A DNA stretch of 18,099 nucleotides from CAYJPA01 sp964371945 (GCA_964371945.1 CAYJPA010000102.1:1-18099); one strand, 5' to 3'. Shown: positions 1-7,684, counted from the stretch's first letter. Numbers and translations: made by a program. The notes: generated from the letters alone by a model not told the origin.

Positions 1-300
1 GGGGCGCTTGGAGCGGTGTGCGCCCGCGGGGGGGGCCCGGGGGGCTCGAGGGCGGGGAGAGGAAGAACTGAGGTCGCGACGTTCGCGAGAACACCCGTGA
101 TCTGGCCGGTGTGGGCCCCGAACCAGGTCGGGTGGCGGGTCCACGCATTATAGAACATGCGTTCTTAAATAGCAAGAGGTTTGTGACTGGCAATCCCGCT
201 TGCGATCCTTCACGTGCACCGCTCTACTCAATCAGACGCAGAGCTCGCTGAATCGTTTCGGTGAACGTTCTCTACCTTGGTCTTGACTCCCTTTAGGTCG
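1..300. other. Left edge: no assignable gene, low-quality first 60 bases
   Basis: Bases 1-60 are dominated by G runs and resemble poor read-end sequence. From base 1 a rightward frame stays open to a TAG at 151-153; its last residues include VIWPVWAPNQVGWRVHAL and could be the C-terminus of a truncated gene. On the other strand a frame starting at an ATG at 158-156 (MFYNAWTRHPTWFGAH) stays open to the edge. Both have GC-rich third positions, they overlap, and I recognise neither, so I call neither. Bases 176-300 hold no gene or clear terminator that I can see. Confidence 0.5.
147..175 (-). promoter_or_regulatory. Leftward sigma-A-type promoter with LexA-like box in the spacer
   Basis: On the minus strand a -35 of TTGCTA (170-175) and a perfect -10 TATAAT (147-152) are 17 bases apart. 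The spacer holds the inverted repeat AGAAC-GCAT-GTTCT (152-165 on the minus strand), which fits the GAAC-N4-GTTC core of Gram-positive-type LexA operators. A repressor there would block polymerase. The promoter faces the left edge, so its gene is outside the window or lost in the poor first 60 bases. The elements are seen directly; the LexA link is inferred. Confidence 0.45.
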
Positions 301-2061
301 CTAGCTCTCGTAACGTAGGCCATGCCCGAAGGGGAACAGAGGCTCTTCCGAATCATGTGGGGCATCTGGCTTTTGATTGCGGACCGCGTCCATGGACGAC
401 GGCAGCTCGAACGGCAGTCGTCCGACCGGCGCGAATCGCCCAAAGACGACATCAAGCCAGGCTGCGTCGCTTGCGCCAAACGAACCTGTGAGCGCGACGC
501 TGGCGACCGCGATCTCGGGAATGACCGCTGAACGCTCGAGGAAGATATCGAAGACCGTGGGGGCCGTTTCGAGGATTTCGAGAATGCGATTGACCTCATC
601 CGATGGGAAGCTGAGATCGCCGGCATGGAAGAACGCTTCAAGCGGATAGCGGTCACGCGGTTCGAATGGGGTCGAGAGGCGAATCAACGCCAGATCCGCC
701 GCGGCGATCTCCGCGACGACCTCGCCGTACACTGCCGCGACGGCCGGATCGACATTCTCCAGATAAAGCTTCGGGCGACCGGCAATCGGCAATCGTGTGC
801 CGTTCGGCGTTTCGCCATTCTTGAGCAGAACGATCGATGCGCGCTGCGCATGCTCTCCCGCTGCTATGAAAAGCTTGTTGCCCACGATCCCCTCGGCCGC
901 TTCAGGATCGACAAAGGGATTTTCGAAAAGCCCAAGCCGGAACTTGTCACGCAGGAGTCGCCGCACGGAAACGTCGATCCGCTCCTCCGAAACCTGGCCC
1001 GATTTGACCAGTTCGATGATCACAGCCGGGCACGATTCACCGCCGAACTGGTCGACGCCCGCATCCAGCGCCTTCTTTACACGCTCTGGGATCGAGAGGT
1101 CTTCGACTCCCCAGGCACGCGCGGGCAGCACTTTGCCGAAGATCTCGCCGTCGTTGAGCACGCCCCAATCGGCGCACACGACGCCGTCGAAACCCAAAGC
1201 GTCCCGGAGAAGCTCGGTGATGATCTCGCGATTGAATGCGAACCCGACCTCTTCGAATCCGATCCCAACGGGCATCCCGTAATAAGGCATAATTTGAGCG
1301 GTTCCGGCAGCAATCGCGGCCTCGAACGGCAACATATGCTCCGCGAACCGGCCACCGGGATAGACCTGTTCACGACCGTATGGAAAGTGCGGATCTTCGC
1401 CGTCGCGTTGCGGGCCACCACCGGGAAAGTGTTTCGTCATGCAGGCGACGCTCTCCGGGCCGAGTGCTTCGCCCTGAAACCCCCGAACGTAGGCAGCGGT
1501 GAGCGTCGAGGCCAGGGCCTCGTCCTCGCCAAAGGTTCCTGAGATTCTCGCCCACCGGGGCTCCGTCGCGAGATCGGCCATCGGGTGTAATGCCAGGTGG
1601 ATCCCGACAGCGCGGTACTCCTGCCGGGCGATATCGGCAAACTCCGCGACGAGCGCGGGGTCGCCGATCGCGCCCAGGCCAATCGGTTCCGGCCACTGCG
1701 AGAAGGCTCCGGCATTCATCGCAGCGCCGGGATTTGACGTGAAGGCATGACGGGGATCGGTCGAGAATGTCACCGGAATGCCAAGCCGGCTTTGGGCGGC
1801 AACTTCCTGCAGGGAGTTTGTCAGTTTCGCGATCTCGCTCGCGGATCCGTTTCCGATGATGTTGAGATGAAGGATGCCAAGCTGAGAAATCTGCTCCGAG
1901 GCCGTGAGCCGTCCCGGGAAGTGCATGTTCAACGGCGCGATTGGTTGAAACATCAGCCCGGCTGTTTCTTCGAACGTCATTTGGGAGATAAGATCGGACA
2001 CGCGCTCTTCGAGTGGCTGGCTGGGATCCTCGTAGGGATCGATCCGGCCGTTCTTGTTCAA
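301..2061 (-). CDS. Glycoside hydrolase family 3 (beta-glucosidase-like)
   Basis: Family 3 enzymes release terminal sugars, usually beta-linked glucose or xylose, from oligosaccharides or glycosides. The 586-residue product has the GH3 barrel with KHFPGGGPQ (K210-H211, substrate-binding motif) and FDGVVCADWG, where D298 is the expected nucleophile. A C-terminal alpha/beta domain ends in the typical LFPFGHGLRYES. No signal peptide is seen, so it is probably cytoplasmic. The called start is a TTG. Family-like sequence continues upstream in the same frame (VSDQRTVARDL) to 2089 without any start codon and then meets a TGA at 2094-2092. An ATG lies a few bases further up, one frame off, so the true N-terminus is uncertain or frameshifted. 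It stands alone on this strand. The substrate cannot be told from sequence; it could feed sugars to the catabolic cluster further right. Confidence 0.9.
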   Translation of the reverse strand: MNKNGRIDPYEDPSQPLEERVSDLISQMTFEETAGLMFQPIAPLNMHFPGRLTASEQISQLGILHLNIIGNGSASEIAKLTNSLQEVAAQSRLGIPVTFSTDPRHAFTSNPGAAMNAGAFSQWPEPIGLGAIGDPALVAEFADIARQEYRAVGIHLALHPMADLATEPRWARISGTFGEDEALASTLTAAYVRGFQGEALGPESVACMTKHFPGGGPQRDGEDPHFPYGREQVYPGGRFAEHMLPFEAAIAAGTAQIMPYYGMPVGIGFEEVGFAFNREIITELLRDALGFDGVVCADWGVLNDGEIFGKVLPARAWGVEDLSIPERVKKALDAGVDQFGGESCPAVIIELVKSGQVSEERIDVSVRRLLRDKFRLGLFENPFVDPEAAEGIVGNKLFIAAGEHAQRASIVLLKNGETPNGTRLPIAGRPKLYLENVDPAVAAVYGEVVAEIAAADLALIRLSTPFEPRDRYPLEAFFHAGDLSFPSDEVNRILEILETAPTVFDIFLERSAVIPEIAVASVALTGSFGASDAAWLDVVFGRFAPVGRLPFELPSSMDAVRNQKPDAPHDSEEPLFPFGHGLRYES

Positions 2062-2187
2062 ATCGCGAGCGACCGTCCGCTGGTCCGATACTCATTCCCT
2101 GCACCGTTCAGCACGTTCGACTATCTGAAATTTGAGCGATGGTACCTTACCGGCCGCTCGCGAACCGGTCTTCATTGGATAATTGAG

Positions 2188-2228
2188 AGGTCAGGGCCTC
2201 TTGGCGTTCGCCAAGTGACTCTTGACCT
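2188..2228 (+). repeat. Nested inverted repeat in the lipoate-gene leader
   Basis: An outer pair AGGTCA (2188-2193) / TGACCT (2223-2228) encloses an inner perfect palindrome CTTGGCG-TT-CGCCAAG (2200-2215). It lies 26 bases before the ATG of the ligase accessory gene, and in the gap shared with the divergent GH3 gene. It could be an operator or an RNA hairpin in the leader. There is no T-run after it, so it does not look like an ordinary intrinsic terminator. Confidence 0.5.
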
Positions 2229-2254
2229 TGAGGGTTTAGTCACGGGAGCAGTGC

Positions 2255-2548
2255 ATGCACGGTCAGTACAAGTTGCCGGGCGGAAAGCTCGTGCGAGTCG
2301 ATGTCGACGTCGTCAACGGTGAACTTCGCGACGTTGTTGTCTCGGGCGATTTCTTTCTCTATCCCGAAGAATCGTTGGAGCAGATCACCGGAGCTCTCAT
2401 TGGTCTTCCAGCGGATTCCACAACGGCAGAGATTGCGAGCAAGGTAACTGAAGCAATTCCAGCCGGAACCGAATGGCTGGGCTCGTCACCGGACGCCCTG
2501 GCGATCGCGGTTCGTCGCGCGCTCGAACCCGCCGAGGAGGTCGGATAA
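2255..2548 (+). CDS. Lipoate-protein ligase C-terminal accessory domain (LplB-type)
   Basis: This 97-residue protein resembles the C-terminal domain of lipoate-protein ligase A, which in two-piece ligases such as that of Thermoplasma is a separate small protein needed for lipoate activation to lipoyl-AMP. Seen features are the opening YKLPGGKLVRVDVDV, the strand pattern around GDFFLYPEESLEQITGAL, and a helical end with AIAVRRAL. The ATG is preceded by GGGAG at a usable distance. Its TAA overlaps the ATG of the ligase core gene in the sequence TAATG, so the two are almost surely co-translated and form one enzyme. The unusual order is that the accessory piece comes first. A nested palindrome sits just upstream. 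Family assignment is by pattern recognition. Confidence 0.8.
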   Translation: MHGQYKLPGGKLVRVDVDVVNGELRDVVVSGDFFLYPEESLEQITGALIGLPADSTTAEIASKVTEAIPAGTEWLGSSPDALAIAVRRALEPAEEVG

Positions 2549-3357
2549 TGATTGATCAAGCGATTCTCCATGCAATCGCCGGTCAGGAAGCACGCTGGCG
2601 AGGCTTCGACTGGAAGCTGATTCCAGGCGTTGCGCTGCCGCCGTTGATGAACATGGCCCTGGACGAGGTGCTGACCCTTCGGGTCGGGAATGGGTTTCGG
2701 CCCCCGACCATCCGGATTTGGGGTTGGGCAAGCAAGTGCATCGTCATCGGCCGGTTTCAATCGGTCAAGAATGAGGTGGATGAAGTCGCCGCCCGTGAGC
2801 ACCAGGTCGAAGTCGTCCGCCGAATCAGCGGCGGCGGGGCGATGTTCATCGAGCCGGAAGGCGCGATCACCTACTCGATTTACGCCCCGGAGGAGTTGGT
2901 CAGAGGGCTCTCATTTCCGGAGTCGTACGCCTTTTTCGATGCCTGGGTGGTCGAAGCATTGCGCTCGCTCGGTGTCGACGCGTGGTATGCACCCCTCAAC
3001 GACATCACGTCGTCAGGCGGCAAAATCGGCGGGGCAGCGCAAGCGAGAAGGGGTGGAGCTGTCTTGCACCACACGACGATGGCCTATCAGATGAATGTTC
3101 CACTGATGCTGCAGGTGCTCAGGATCGGCAAGGAAAAGCTGAGCGACAAAGGCATCGCCTCGGCCGACAAGCGCGTCGGCCCGCTCCGGCAGCAAACGGA
3201 ATTGCCTCGCGACGCGATCATCGACCACATCGTCGAAACCTTTCGCGGAAAATACGGTTTAACCGTAGATATCTGCCAAGAAGACGAAATCGCCGAAGCC
3301 GAAGAGCTTATTAAGACCCGCTTCGGCACCGAACGGTGGCTCTATTTCTTGCCGTAA
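2548..3357 (+). CDS. lplA: Lipoate-protein ligase A, catalytic domain
   Basis: Attaches lipoate to the lysine of lipoyl domains (2-oxoacid dehydrogenase E2, GcvH) through lipoyl-AMP in the cytoplasm. The start chosen is the ATG in TAATG, behind GAGGAGG; this gives 269 residues, and an upstream in-frame start would only add sequence inside the previous gene. Motifs seen are NMALDEVL (35-42), RRISGGGA (91-98) and GGKIGGAAQ (158-165) with K159 as the expected ligand-contacting lysine. The octanoyltransferase LipM has a catalytic cysteine just before the lysine motif; here that stretch reads DAWYAPLND with no cysteine, which favours a ligase over a transferase. The core lacks its own C-terminal domain, which the preceding gene supplies. 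It converges on gpsA with a 41-base gap. Confidence 0.85.
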   Translation: MIDQAILHAIAGQEARWRGFDWKLIPGVALPPLMNMALDEVLTLRVGNGFRPPTIRIWGWASKCIVIGRFQSVKNEVDEVAAREHQVEVVRRISGGGAMFIEPEGAITYSIYAPEELVRGLSFPESYAFFDAWVVEALRSLGVDAWYAPLNDITSSGGKIGGAAQARRGGAVLHHTTMAYQMNVPLMLQVLRIGKEKLSDKGIASADKRVGPLRQQTELPRDAIIDHIVETFRGKYGLTVDICQEDEIAEAEELIKTRFGTERWLYFLP

Positions 3358-3398
3358 CCGCCACGCGTCGTCTGGGGCTGCCGTTTCGGAATCGCCTA

Positions 3399-4424
3399 TT
3401 AGCCCGTGGAACCACGCAAATCCTCGAGCTCGTCCTTGGCGTCGCGGCGCATCAGATCGGCCACGGCAGCGATCGGCGACTTACCGGCGAAGAGCACCGC
3501 GTAGATCTGCTCACTGATTGGCAGTTCGATTCCTGCCCTCTTGGCGAGCGCGCATGCGGCTTCGGTGGTGAAGACGCCTTCGGCGACACTTGTCATTCCG
3601 GCCTGAATGTCGGCGAGGCCCCGGCCCTTCGCGAGCTCCCGACCGAGCGAGTGGTTCCGGCTGAGCGGGCTCGCGCAGGTCGCGACCAGATCGCCCAGTC
3701 CTGAAAGCCCGGCGAAGGTGAGCGGGTGTGCGCCGAGCGTGATCCCGAGCCGCGCAATTTCGGCGATGCCTCGGGTGATGAACGCCGCTTTGGCGTTGTC
3801 GCCGGCGCCGAGTCCGTCCGCGATTCCGGCGCCGATTGCGATGATGTTCTTCAACGCGCCGCCGATCTCGACGCCTATCACATCGTCATTGGTATAGGTT
3901 CGAAATAGTGGTGTCATGAGAAGATCGCGGACGAACTCCGCGGCCAAAATGTCCCGGCCGGCGATCACGGAAGTCGCCGGTTTCCCGGCGGCGATCTCCG
4001 CCGAGAGATTCGGACCAGAGAGCGCACAGATACGTTGAGCAGCCTTCGCCGGAAGCTCCTCGTGAAGAATCTCGGTCATGCGCATAAGCGAACCGCGCTC
4101 GAGTCCCTTCGCGGCGCTGACGACCGTCGCTCGTCCGACATGCGGGGCGACGAGCCGCGCGTTGTCCCGCATCGTCTGGCTGGGAACAACCATCAGAATC
4201 AGTGAGGCATCATGACACGCCACTTCAATATTGGAGGTGATGCGGACGTCGCTGGGAATCTGGTGCTGGGGAAGGAAGCGTTCATTGATCCGGGTCGTGG
4301 TCATCTTTGCGGCCGCATCCGGGTCGCGAACGTAAAGGGAGACCTCTCTCCCGGCCCGCGACACGACCATGGAAAGCGTCGTTCCCCACGCCCCCGAGCC
4401 GACAATCGCAATTCGCTCGCCCAA
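3399..4424 (-). CDS. gpsA: NAD(P)-dependent glycerol-3-phosphate dehydrogenase GpsA
   Basis: Reduces dihydroxyacetone phosphate to sn-glycerol 3-phosphate, the backbone precursor of membrane phospholipids. The 341-residue product has the full-length family layout: N-terminal Rossmann motif GSGAWGT (9-15), SAAKG with K106, GGALKN (188-193) with the catalytic lysine K192, GLGDLVATC (242-250), then SRNHSLG and MTSVAEGV in the substrate-binding half. The start is a TTG at 4424-4422; a TGA lies six codons upstream and no ATG or GTG comes between, so this is the only usable start before the Rossmann strand, though its ribosome binding site is weak. The GYD gene lies 134 bases upstream on the same strand, separated by a strong palindrome, so co-transcription is possible but may be attenuated. 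Confidence 0.95.
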   Translation of the reverse strand: MGERIAIVGSGAWGTTLSMVVSRAGREVSLYVRDPDAAAKMTTTRINERFLPQHQIPSDVRITSNIEVACHDASLILMVVPSQTMRDNARLVAPHVGRATVVSAAKGLERGSLMRMTEILHEELPAKAAQRICALSGPNLSAEIAAGKPATSVIAGRDILAAEFVRDLLMTPLFRTYTNDDVIGVEIGGALKNIIAIGAGIADGLGAGDNAKAAFITRGIAEIARLGITLGAHPLTFAGLSGLGDLVATCASPLSRNHSLGRELAKGRGLADIQAGMTSVAEGVFTTEAACALAKRAGIELPISEQIYAVLFAGKSPIAAVADLMRRDAKDELEDLRGSTG

Positions 4425-4506
4425 AGTCCAACCGCCCGCTCAACACGTACCGAACGCCGGTCAAAGATACAAGAGTCGAGCGGCCGGCAACGCCTCGTGA
4501 AGTGCA

Positions 4507-4534
4507 GATCCCGGAACGATGCCGCTCCGGGATC
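4507..4534. repeat. Perfect 9-bp inverted repeat between the GYD gene and gpsA
   Basis: GATCCCGGA (4507-4515) and TCCGGGATC (4526-4534) are exact complements around a 10-base loop. It lies just after the stop of the GYD gene and before the gpsA start on the minus strand. It would make a stable RNA hairpin, but no T-run follows on either strand, so it could be a weak terminator, an mRNA-stabilising end or an extragenic palindrome. Confidence 0.55.
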
Positions 4535-4558
4535 CGGGTCATTGGGCAAATCTGGTTT

Positions 4559-4852
4559 CTATTCAACCCTGGTGAGAATCGCTCCCATTTCTTGAGCGTC
4601 GAACGCGCGCAGCGTGGTGCTGCGGACATTGCCCGACTTGGCGAGACGGAGCAGCGCGACGGTCAGCGTTTCCCCATCATGAGCGGTCAACACCGCGACA
4701 AGATCGTGCGATCCAATCGTCCAATAAATCGATTCGATCTCGACGCCGATCTCCTTGAACATTGCGCGGGCCTGCTCGACGCGCTGGACGCTCTCTTTCG
4801 CGTTCTTCACACCCTGATCGGTCCAGTTCAAGAGCACGACGAACCTTGCCAT
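4559..4852 (-). CDS. GYD domain protein
   Basis: A 97-residue protein of the GYD family (PF08734), small cytoplasmic ferredoxin-fold proteins whose biochemical role is not established. The whole length matches the family: FVVLLNWTDQGVKN (4-17), the spacer helix, IYWTIGSHDLVAVL around residue 50 (the name motif GYD reads GSHD here), GNVRSTTLRAF near residue 75 and a C-terminal EMGAIL. The ATG is preceded by AAGGAGGG, one of the clearest ribosome binding sites in the window, so expression may be high. It is the likely first gene of a pair with gpsA. No partner gene hints at its function. Confidence 0.88.
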   Translation of the reverse strand: MARFVVLLNWTDQGVKNAKESVQRVEQARAMFKEIGVEIESIYWTIGSHDLVAVLTAHDGETLTVALLRLAKSGNVRSTTLRAFDAQEMGAILTRVE

Positions 4853-5563
4853 AGCTGGTCCCTCCTTGGTCGCTTCGGCTCGAATTTACCCAGGCGGGTA
4901 TGGATCACAGCATAGCGCCGACCCGACTTGCGCGTTAGTGATGCTCATTGGGTCGGCTCACGCATGTGCATTGTTCCCTCGGCTCCTAATGTCGAGATGC
5001 CGGCAAATCTCGCCGGTGAAGCGGTTCAACCAAAGGGAGCGAGTTTTGGAATGGAGCAATCGGAAGCGGAAAATTGCCGCGACGATCGCGATCGCGATTT
5101 TTTCGGAGTTGCTTTGATCGGCCCCGGCCGGTTGATGGATCAGGCAAGCGCTGAGCAGCGCGAACCGATCTATCCGTTGGCGAATGCATTTGGGGCGGCG
5201 TGTCAAAGGCTTGGGGCGTCTACGTCAACCTTATCTTCCAGGTCGTGTGCTACCTGCCGAACGGACATGTGATCGCATGCGATGCCTAGTTCTCAAATTG
5301 CCCTCTGGTTGAGCGCTCGACCGACGACGGCGGAGGTAGTAGCGGTGGCAAAGGTCATTTCTCGGCCGATGTGATGGACAGCTCGCTGATCGCCGGCAAC
5401 GATCTCGAGCCGCAAACGCACGCACCGCCGAAAGGAGCTCGGGCACAGATCAGCTTGACACCAGTTTCGGTCTTCGAGAGCGGTCGATAACCGTTGGGAT
5501 CATCTGAATCGAGCGCCGAGCTTCGATTTTTCGGAGCGTGGCGCTCAAGCTGGTTGTCGATGA
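4853..5563. other. Gene-poor stretch of about 700 bases
   Basis: No convincing intact gene. Frames such as the one at 4928-5272 on the plus strand have no recognisable protein pattern. The right half (5155-5490) keeps one plus-strand frame open apart from a single TAG and is listed separately as a possible pseudogene. The left end must hold the promoter of the GYD gene, but I see no clear -35/-10 pair. Confidence 0.5.
5155..5490 (+). pseudogene. Possible decayed gene with an internal TAG
   Basis: One plus-strand frame runs from just after a TGA (5152-5154) to a TAA (5488-5490), broken only by a TAG at 5287-5289. Codons on both sides of the TAG look coding-like, rich in third-position G/C. 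Before the TAG it reads WGVYVNLIFQVVCYLPNGHV, and after it HFSADVMDSSLIAGNDLEP and ISLTPVSVFESGR. There is no ATG start in the first part, only a GTG near 5198, and no clear ribosome binding site. I do not recognise the product. It may be a pseudogene fragment, a sequencing error or chance. Confidence 0.3.
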
Positions 5564-6424
5564 TTACGATTGCTCGCAGTGAATCGCGCGATCGACTCCG
5601 TCGGTGTGGTACTCCAATTCTTCACCATCGATCGAGAGGGTCACCAGATAACCGGGCGTGATCACCTGCGCGTAGAACTCGCCTTCCTTTGGACAGCCAA
5701 GTGAGGTATCCGACCACTCGATTGCCTCGTATCCAACCACGGTTACGGAGTCCGTCGCGATCCCAAGTTCGGCCGCCGCCGCGGCGACCGCTGCCTGCAC
5801 CGGGAAAGGCATATCGCCACCGATCGGTCCCTCCGGCAATGCCTCGTGGACCTCGTCAATCACCCAGCGCCCTTCCTCTTCGACAAAAAACACGATATCG
5901 GCCGTTCCCTCGAGCCCACCCGCGCTCACTCTTGCCGCGACCCGTCCATCGGGCAACATGACGGCCGACTCGATTCGCGGTTCGACACCGGTCTCAGCGC
6001 TCGGCTCCCCGATTGGGCCACCGGCATGTTCGTGACCGTGACCGGGCACAATCGGAACGGGCTCGGGCGCGAGCGCGATCCCGGCGACGTAGGCATCGCT
6101 GTAGAGAGCAAGGAGTTTAGCCAGGTCACCGGATTCGGCACAGGCCTCCACCAGGCGCAATGTTTGATCGAGTGCGTTTAGCGTTGCCGCGTCAATCGGA
6201 TCGCCTTTTGGCAGCTCGAGTGCCTCGATCGCGATAGGTGTCGCATTACCGCTGGCGGCCGTAGCATTGAGCGCGGTCAATTCTTCGTCATCGCGGGCGG
6301 TGACATCGCAGCTATCGGCTGGGGCTGCCTCGATCAGAGGCGTCGCTTCTTGCGCGAACGCGTTCGCGAGAGTCGCGAACAGCGCAACCAGAACGAGCAG
6401 AATCACAGCGGCGGCTCTTGGCAT
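5564..6424 (-). CDS. Secreted protein: SnoaL-like middle and GCP/YAQVITPGY C-terminal domain
   Basis: The start chosen is the ATG behind AAAGGAGG, giving 286 residues; a longer frame to 6466 would put 14 charged residues before the signal peptide. Residues 1-24 are a signal peptide ending in AFA before QEA, with no lipobox cysteine, so the protein is probably released outside the membrane. A helix pair (LNALDQTLRLVEACAESGDL) followed by strands looks like an NTF2/SnoaL-type fold, interrupted by a His-rich linker GHGHEHAGG. The last 60 residues contain SLGCPKEGEFYAQVITPGY and end ELEYHTDGVDRAIHC; this pattern recurs in secreted Chloroflexota and cyanobacterial proteins, and C244 and C283 could pair. 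Function is unknown. It is divergent from the queuosine gene with a 121-base gap. Confidence 0.8.
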   Translation of the reverse strand: MPRAAAVILLVLVALFATLANAFAQEATPLIEAAPADSCDVTARDDEELTALNATAASGNATPIAIEALELPKGDPIDAATLNALDQTLRLVEACAESGDLAKLLALYSDAYVAGIALAPEPVPIVPGHGHEHAGGPIGEPSAETGVEPRIESAVMLPDGRVAARVSAGGLEGTADIVFFVEEEGRWVIDEVHEALPEGPIGGDMPFPVQAAVAAAAAELGIATDSVTVVGYEAIEWSDTSLGCPKEGEFYAQVITPGYLVTLSIDGEELEYHTDGVDRAIHCEQS

Positions 6425-6545
6425 GGGATTGCCTCCTTTAATGCGCTCCGGACGAACCGGGTGCACGTTTGTTGATCGCTACTCTAACGCCCGGAGGAGA
6501 TCGATGGTTGCGATCCAATCCGGGTCAGGGCGATAGAATCAATCC

Positions 6546-7556
6546 ATGACGAGCCTGATAGCACCATCGCACGATCCAGTTCGGGTATTGACCACAACAC
6601 TCCCGGTCGTCGATGCTGCGGAATCCGTCCGGATCGCTTATGAGCGGATCGACGAGGTGGCCGGGCAACTCGCCGTAACAGAAGCGCCGGCATGGGACGA
6701 AGGGCTCCATTTTCGCGATGGCACCTGGAAAACAGCCGGCTGGGTACTTGTGCTCGACGCACTCAACTTTTGCTTTTGGAGCGAGAATCCGGATCCCACG
6801 CAACGATGGCGAGTTCAATACAGGCATACGTTATATGACGGGTACTATGCACTCGTCGCAGCGCTCCGGCGGGCGGTGGAGGAAGGTCGCCCGATCTGGG
6901 AGCCGTCCTATCTGGCTCGTCTGACCTCACGGGACATCGCTCACATTCTGCGTCCGCACGATCTCGACTTCCCGGAGATTCCACTGTTGCCGCTTCGGGT
7001 TCAGAACCTGAGGGAACTAGGAACCGGTTTGATCGCGGCATTTCCCGACCGCAATCCGGTCAGCGAGTTGATCGAGTCATGTGATCGCTCGGCAGTGACG
7101 TTCGTCGACCGCGTCGCGTCACTCTTCCCCTCGTTCAATGATGTCACGATTTTTCGAGGCCGTCCCGTGCGTTTCTTCAAGCGGGCGCAAATCCTGGTCG
7201 CCGATCTGCACGGCGCGTTTGGCGGCACCTCGCTTGGCGCGTTCGACGATCTCGACCAGCTCACCGCCTTTGCGGACTATAAAGTCCCCCAAGTGCTTCG
7301 ACGATTCGGATTGCTGAACTACAGCGATGAGCTTGCCGCCAAAATTGATCGCCGGGAGTTAATCCCACCTGGATCTCCCGAAGAGGTCGAGATCAGGGCT
7401 ACAACCGTTTGGTGCTGCGAACTACTACGACGCTCGCTTGCTGACCGAGGCACACCGATGCGAGCATTCGAAATCGATTGGGCCCTCTGGCAGGCCGGCC
7501 AATCGCTGCCTCCCGGCGCGCACACGTATCACCGCACTTACACGGTTTTTTACTGA
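6546..7556 (+). CDS. Queuosine 5'-phosphate N-glycosylase/hydrolase (Qng1, DUF2419 family)
   Basis: Releases the base queuine from queuosine 5'-monophosphate so it can be reused in tRNA modification; acts in the cytoplasm. The 336-residue length is normal. Conserved blocks are all present: LDALNFCFWSE (70-80), FKRAQILVADL (211-221), FADYKVPQVLRRFG (242-255) and EIDWALWQAGQ (309-319); acidic residues D244 and D311 fall in the blocks that line the active site. The ATG lacks a strong ribosome binding site; the upstream ATG at 6504, behind GGAGG, leads to a TAG within eleven codons and is not an alternative. No queuosine synthesis or Tgt gene is nearby. It converges on the catabolic cluster through a palindrome at 7657-7684. 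Confidence 0.92.
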   Translation: MTSLIAPSHDPVRVLTTTLPVVDAAESVRIAYERIDEVAGQLAVTEAPAWDEGLHFRDGTWKTAGWVLVLDALNFCFWSENPDPTQRWRVQYRHTLYDGYYALVAALRRAVEEGRPIWEPSYLARLTSRDIAHILRPHDLDFPEIPLLPLRVQNLRELGTGLIAAFPDRNPVSELIESCDRSAVTFVDRVASLFPSFNDVTIFRGRPVRFFKRAQILVADLHGAFGGTSLGAFDDLDQLTAFADYKVPQVLRRFGLLNYSDELAAKIDRRELIPPGSPEEVEIRATTVWCCELLRRSLADRGTPMRAFEIDWALWQAGQSLPPGAHTYHRTYTVFY

Positions 7557-7656
7557 TCCAGTCTTATTCAGCCGGGTCTGATGTCATGATCGAGCCGGCT
7601 GCCGGCCGTCCGGTATCGAACCGCAGATTTGTTGTGCCGTGTTCACCTTATCCGTC

Positions 7657-7684
7657 GTAGGGGAGCCACCAGCGGGCTCCCACG
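7657..7684. terminator. GTAGGGG-type palindrome between convergent genes
   Basis: GGGAGCC (7661-7667) and GGCTCCC (7675-7681) pair around a 7-base loop, preceded by GTAG and followed by ACG. It lies between the convergent ends of the queuosine gene and the lactonase gene, where a shared terminator is expected, though no T-run follows. Its flanks and layout resemble the palindromes at 11465-11490 and 11530-11555, so it may belong to the same repeat family. Confidence 0.55.

Noticed and set aside
625..1542. Long open frame on the plus strand opposite the GH3 gene
   Set aside because: It mirrors a well-supported GH3 coding frame, has no recognisable protein pattern and is a by-product of high GC content.
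2548..3357. Octanoyltransferase LipM instead of a lipoate ligase
   Set aside because: The catalytic cysteine expected before the lysine motif is absent (DAWYAPLND), and a ligase accessory domain is encoded next to it.
5287..5289. TAG read as an amino acid (stop-codon recoding)
   Set aside because: TAG is used as a normal stop in this window (GH3, binding protein), so a pseudogene or sequence error is simpler.
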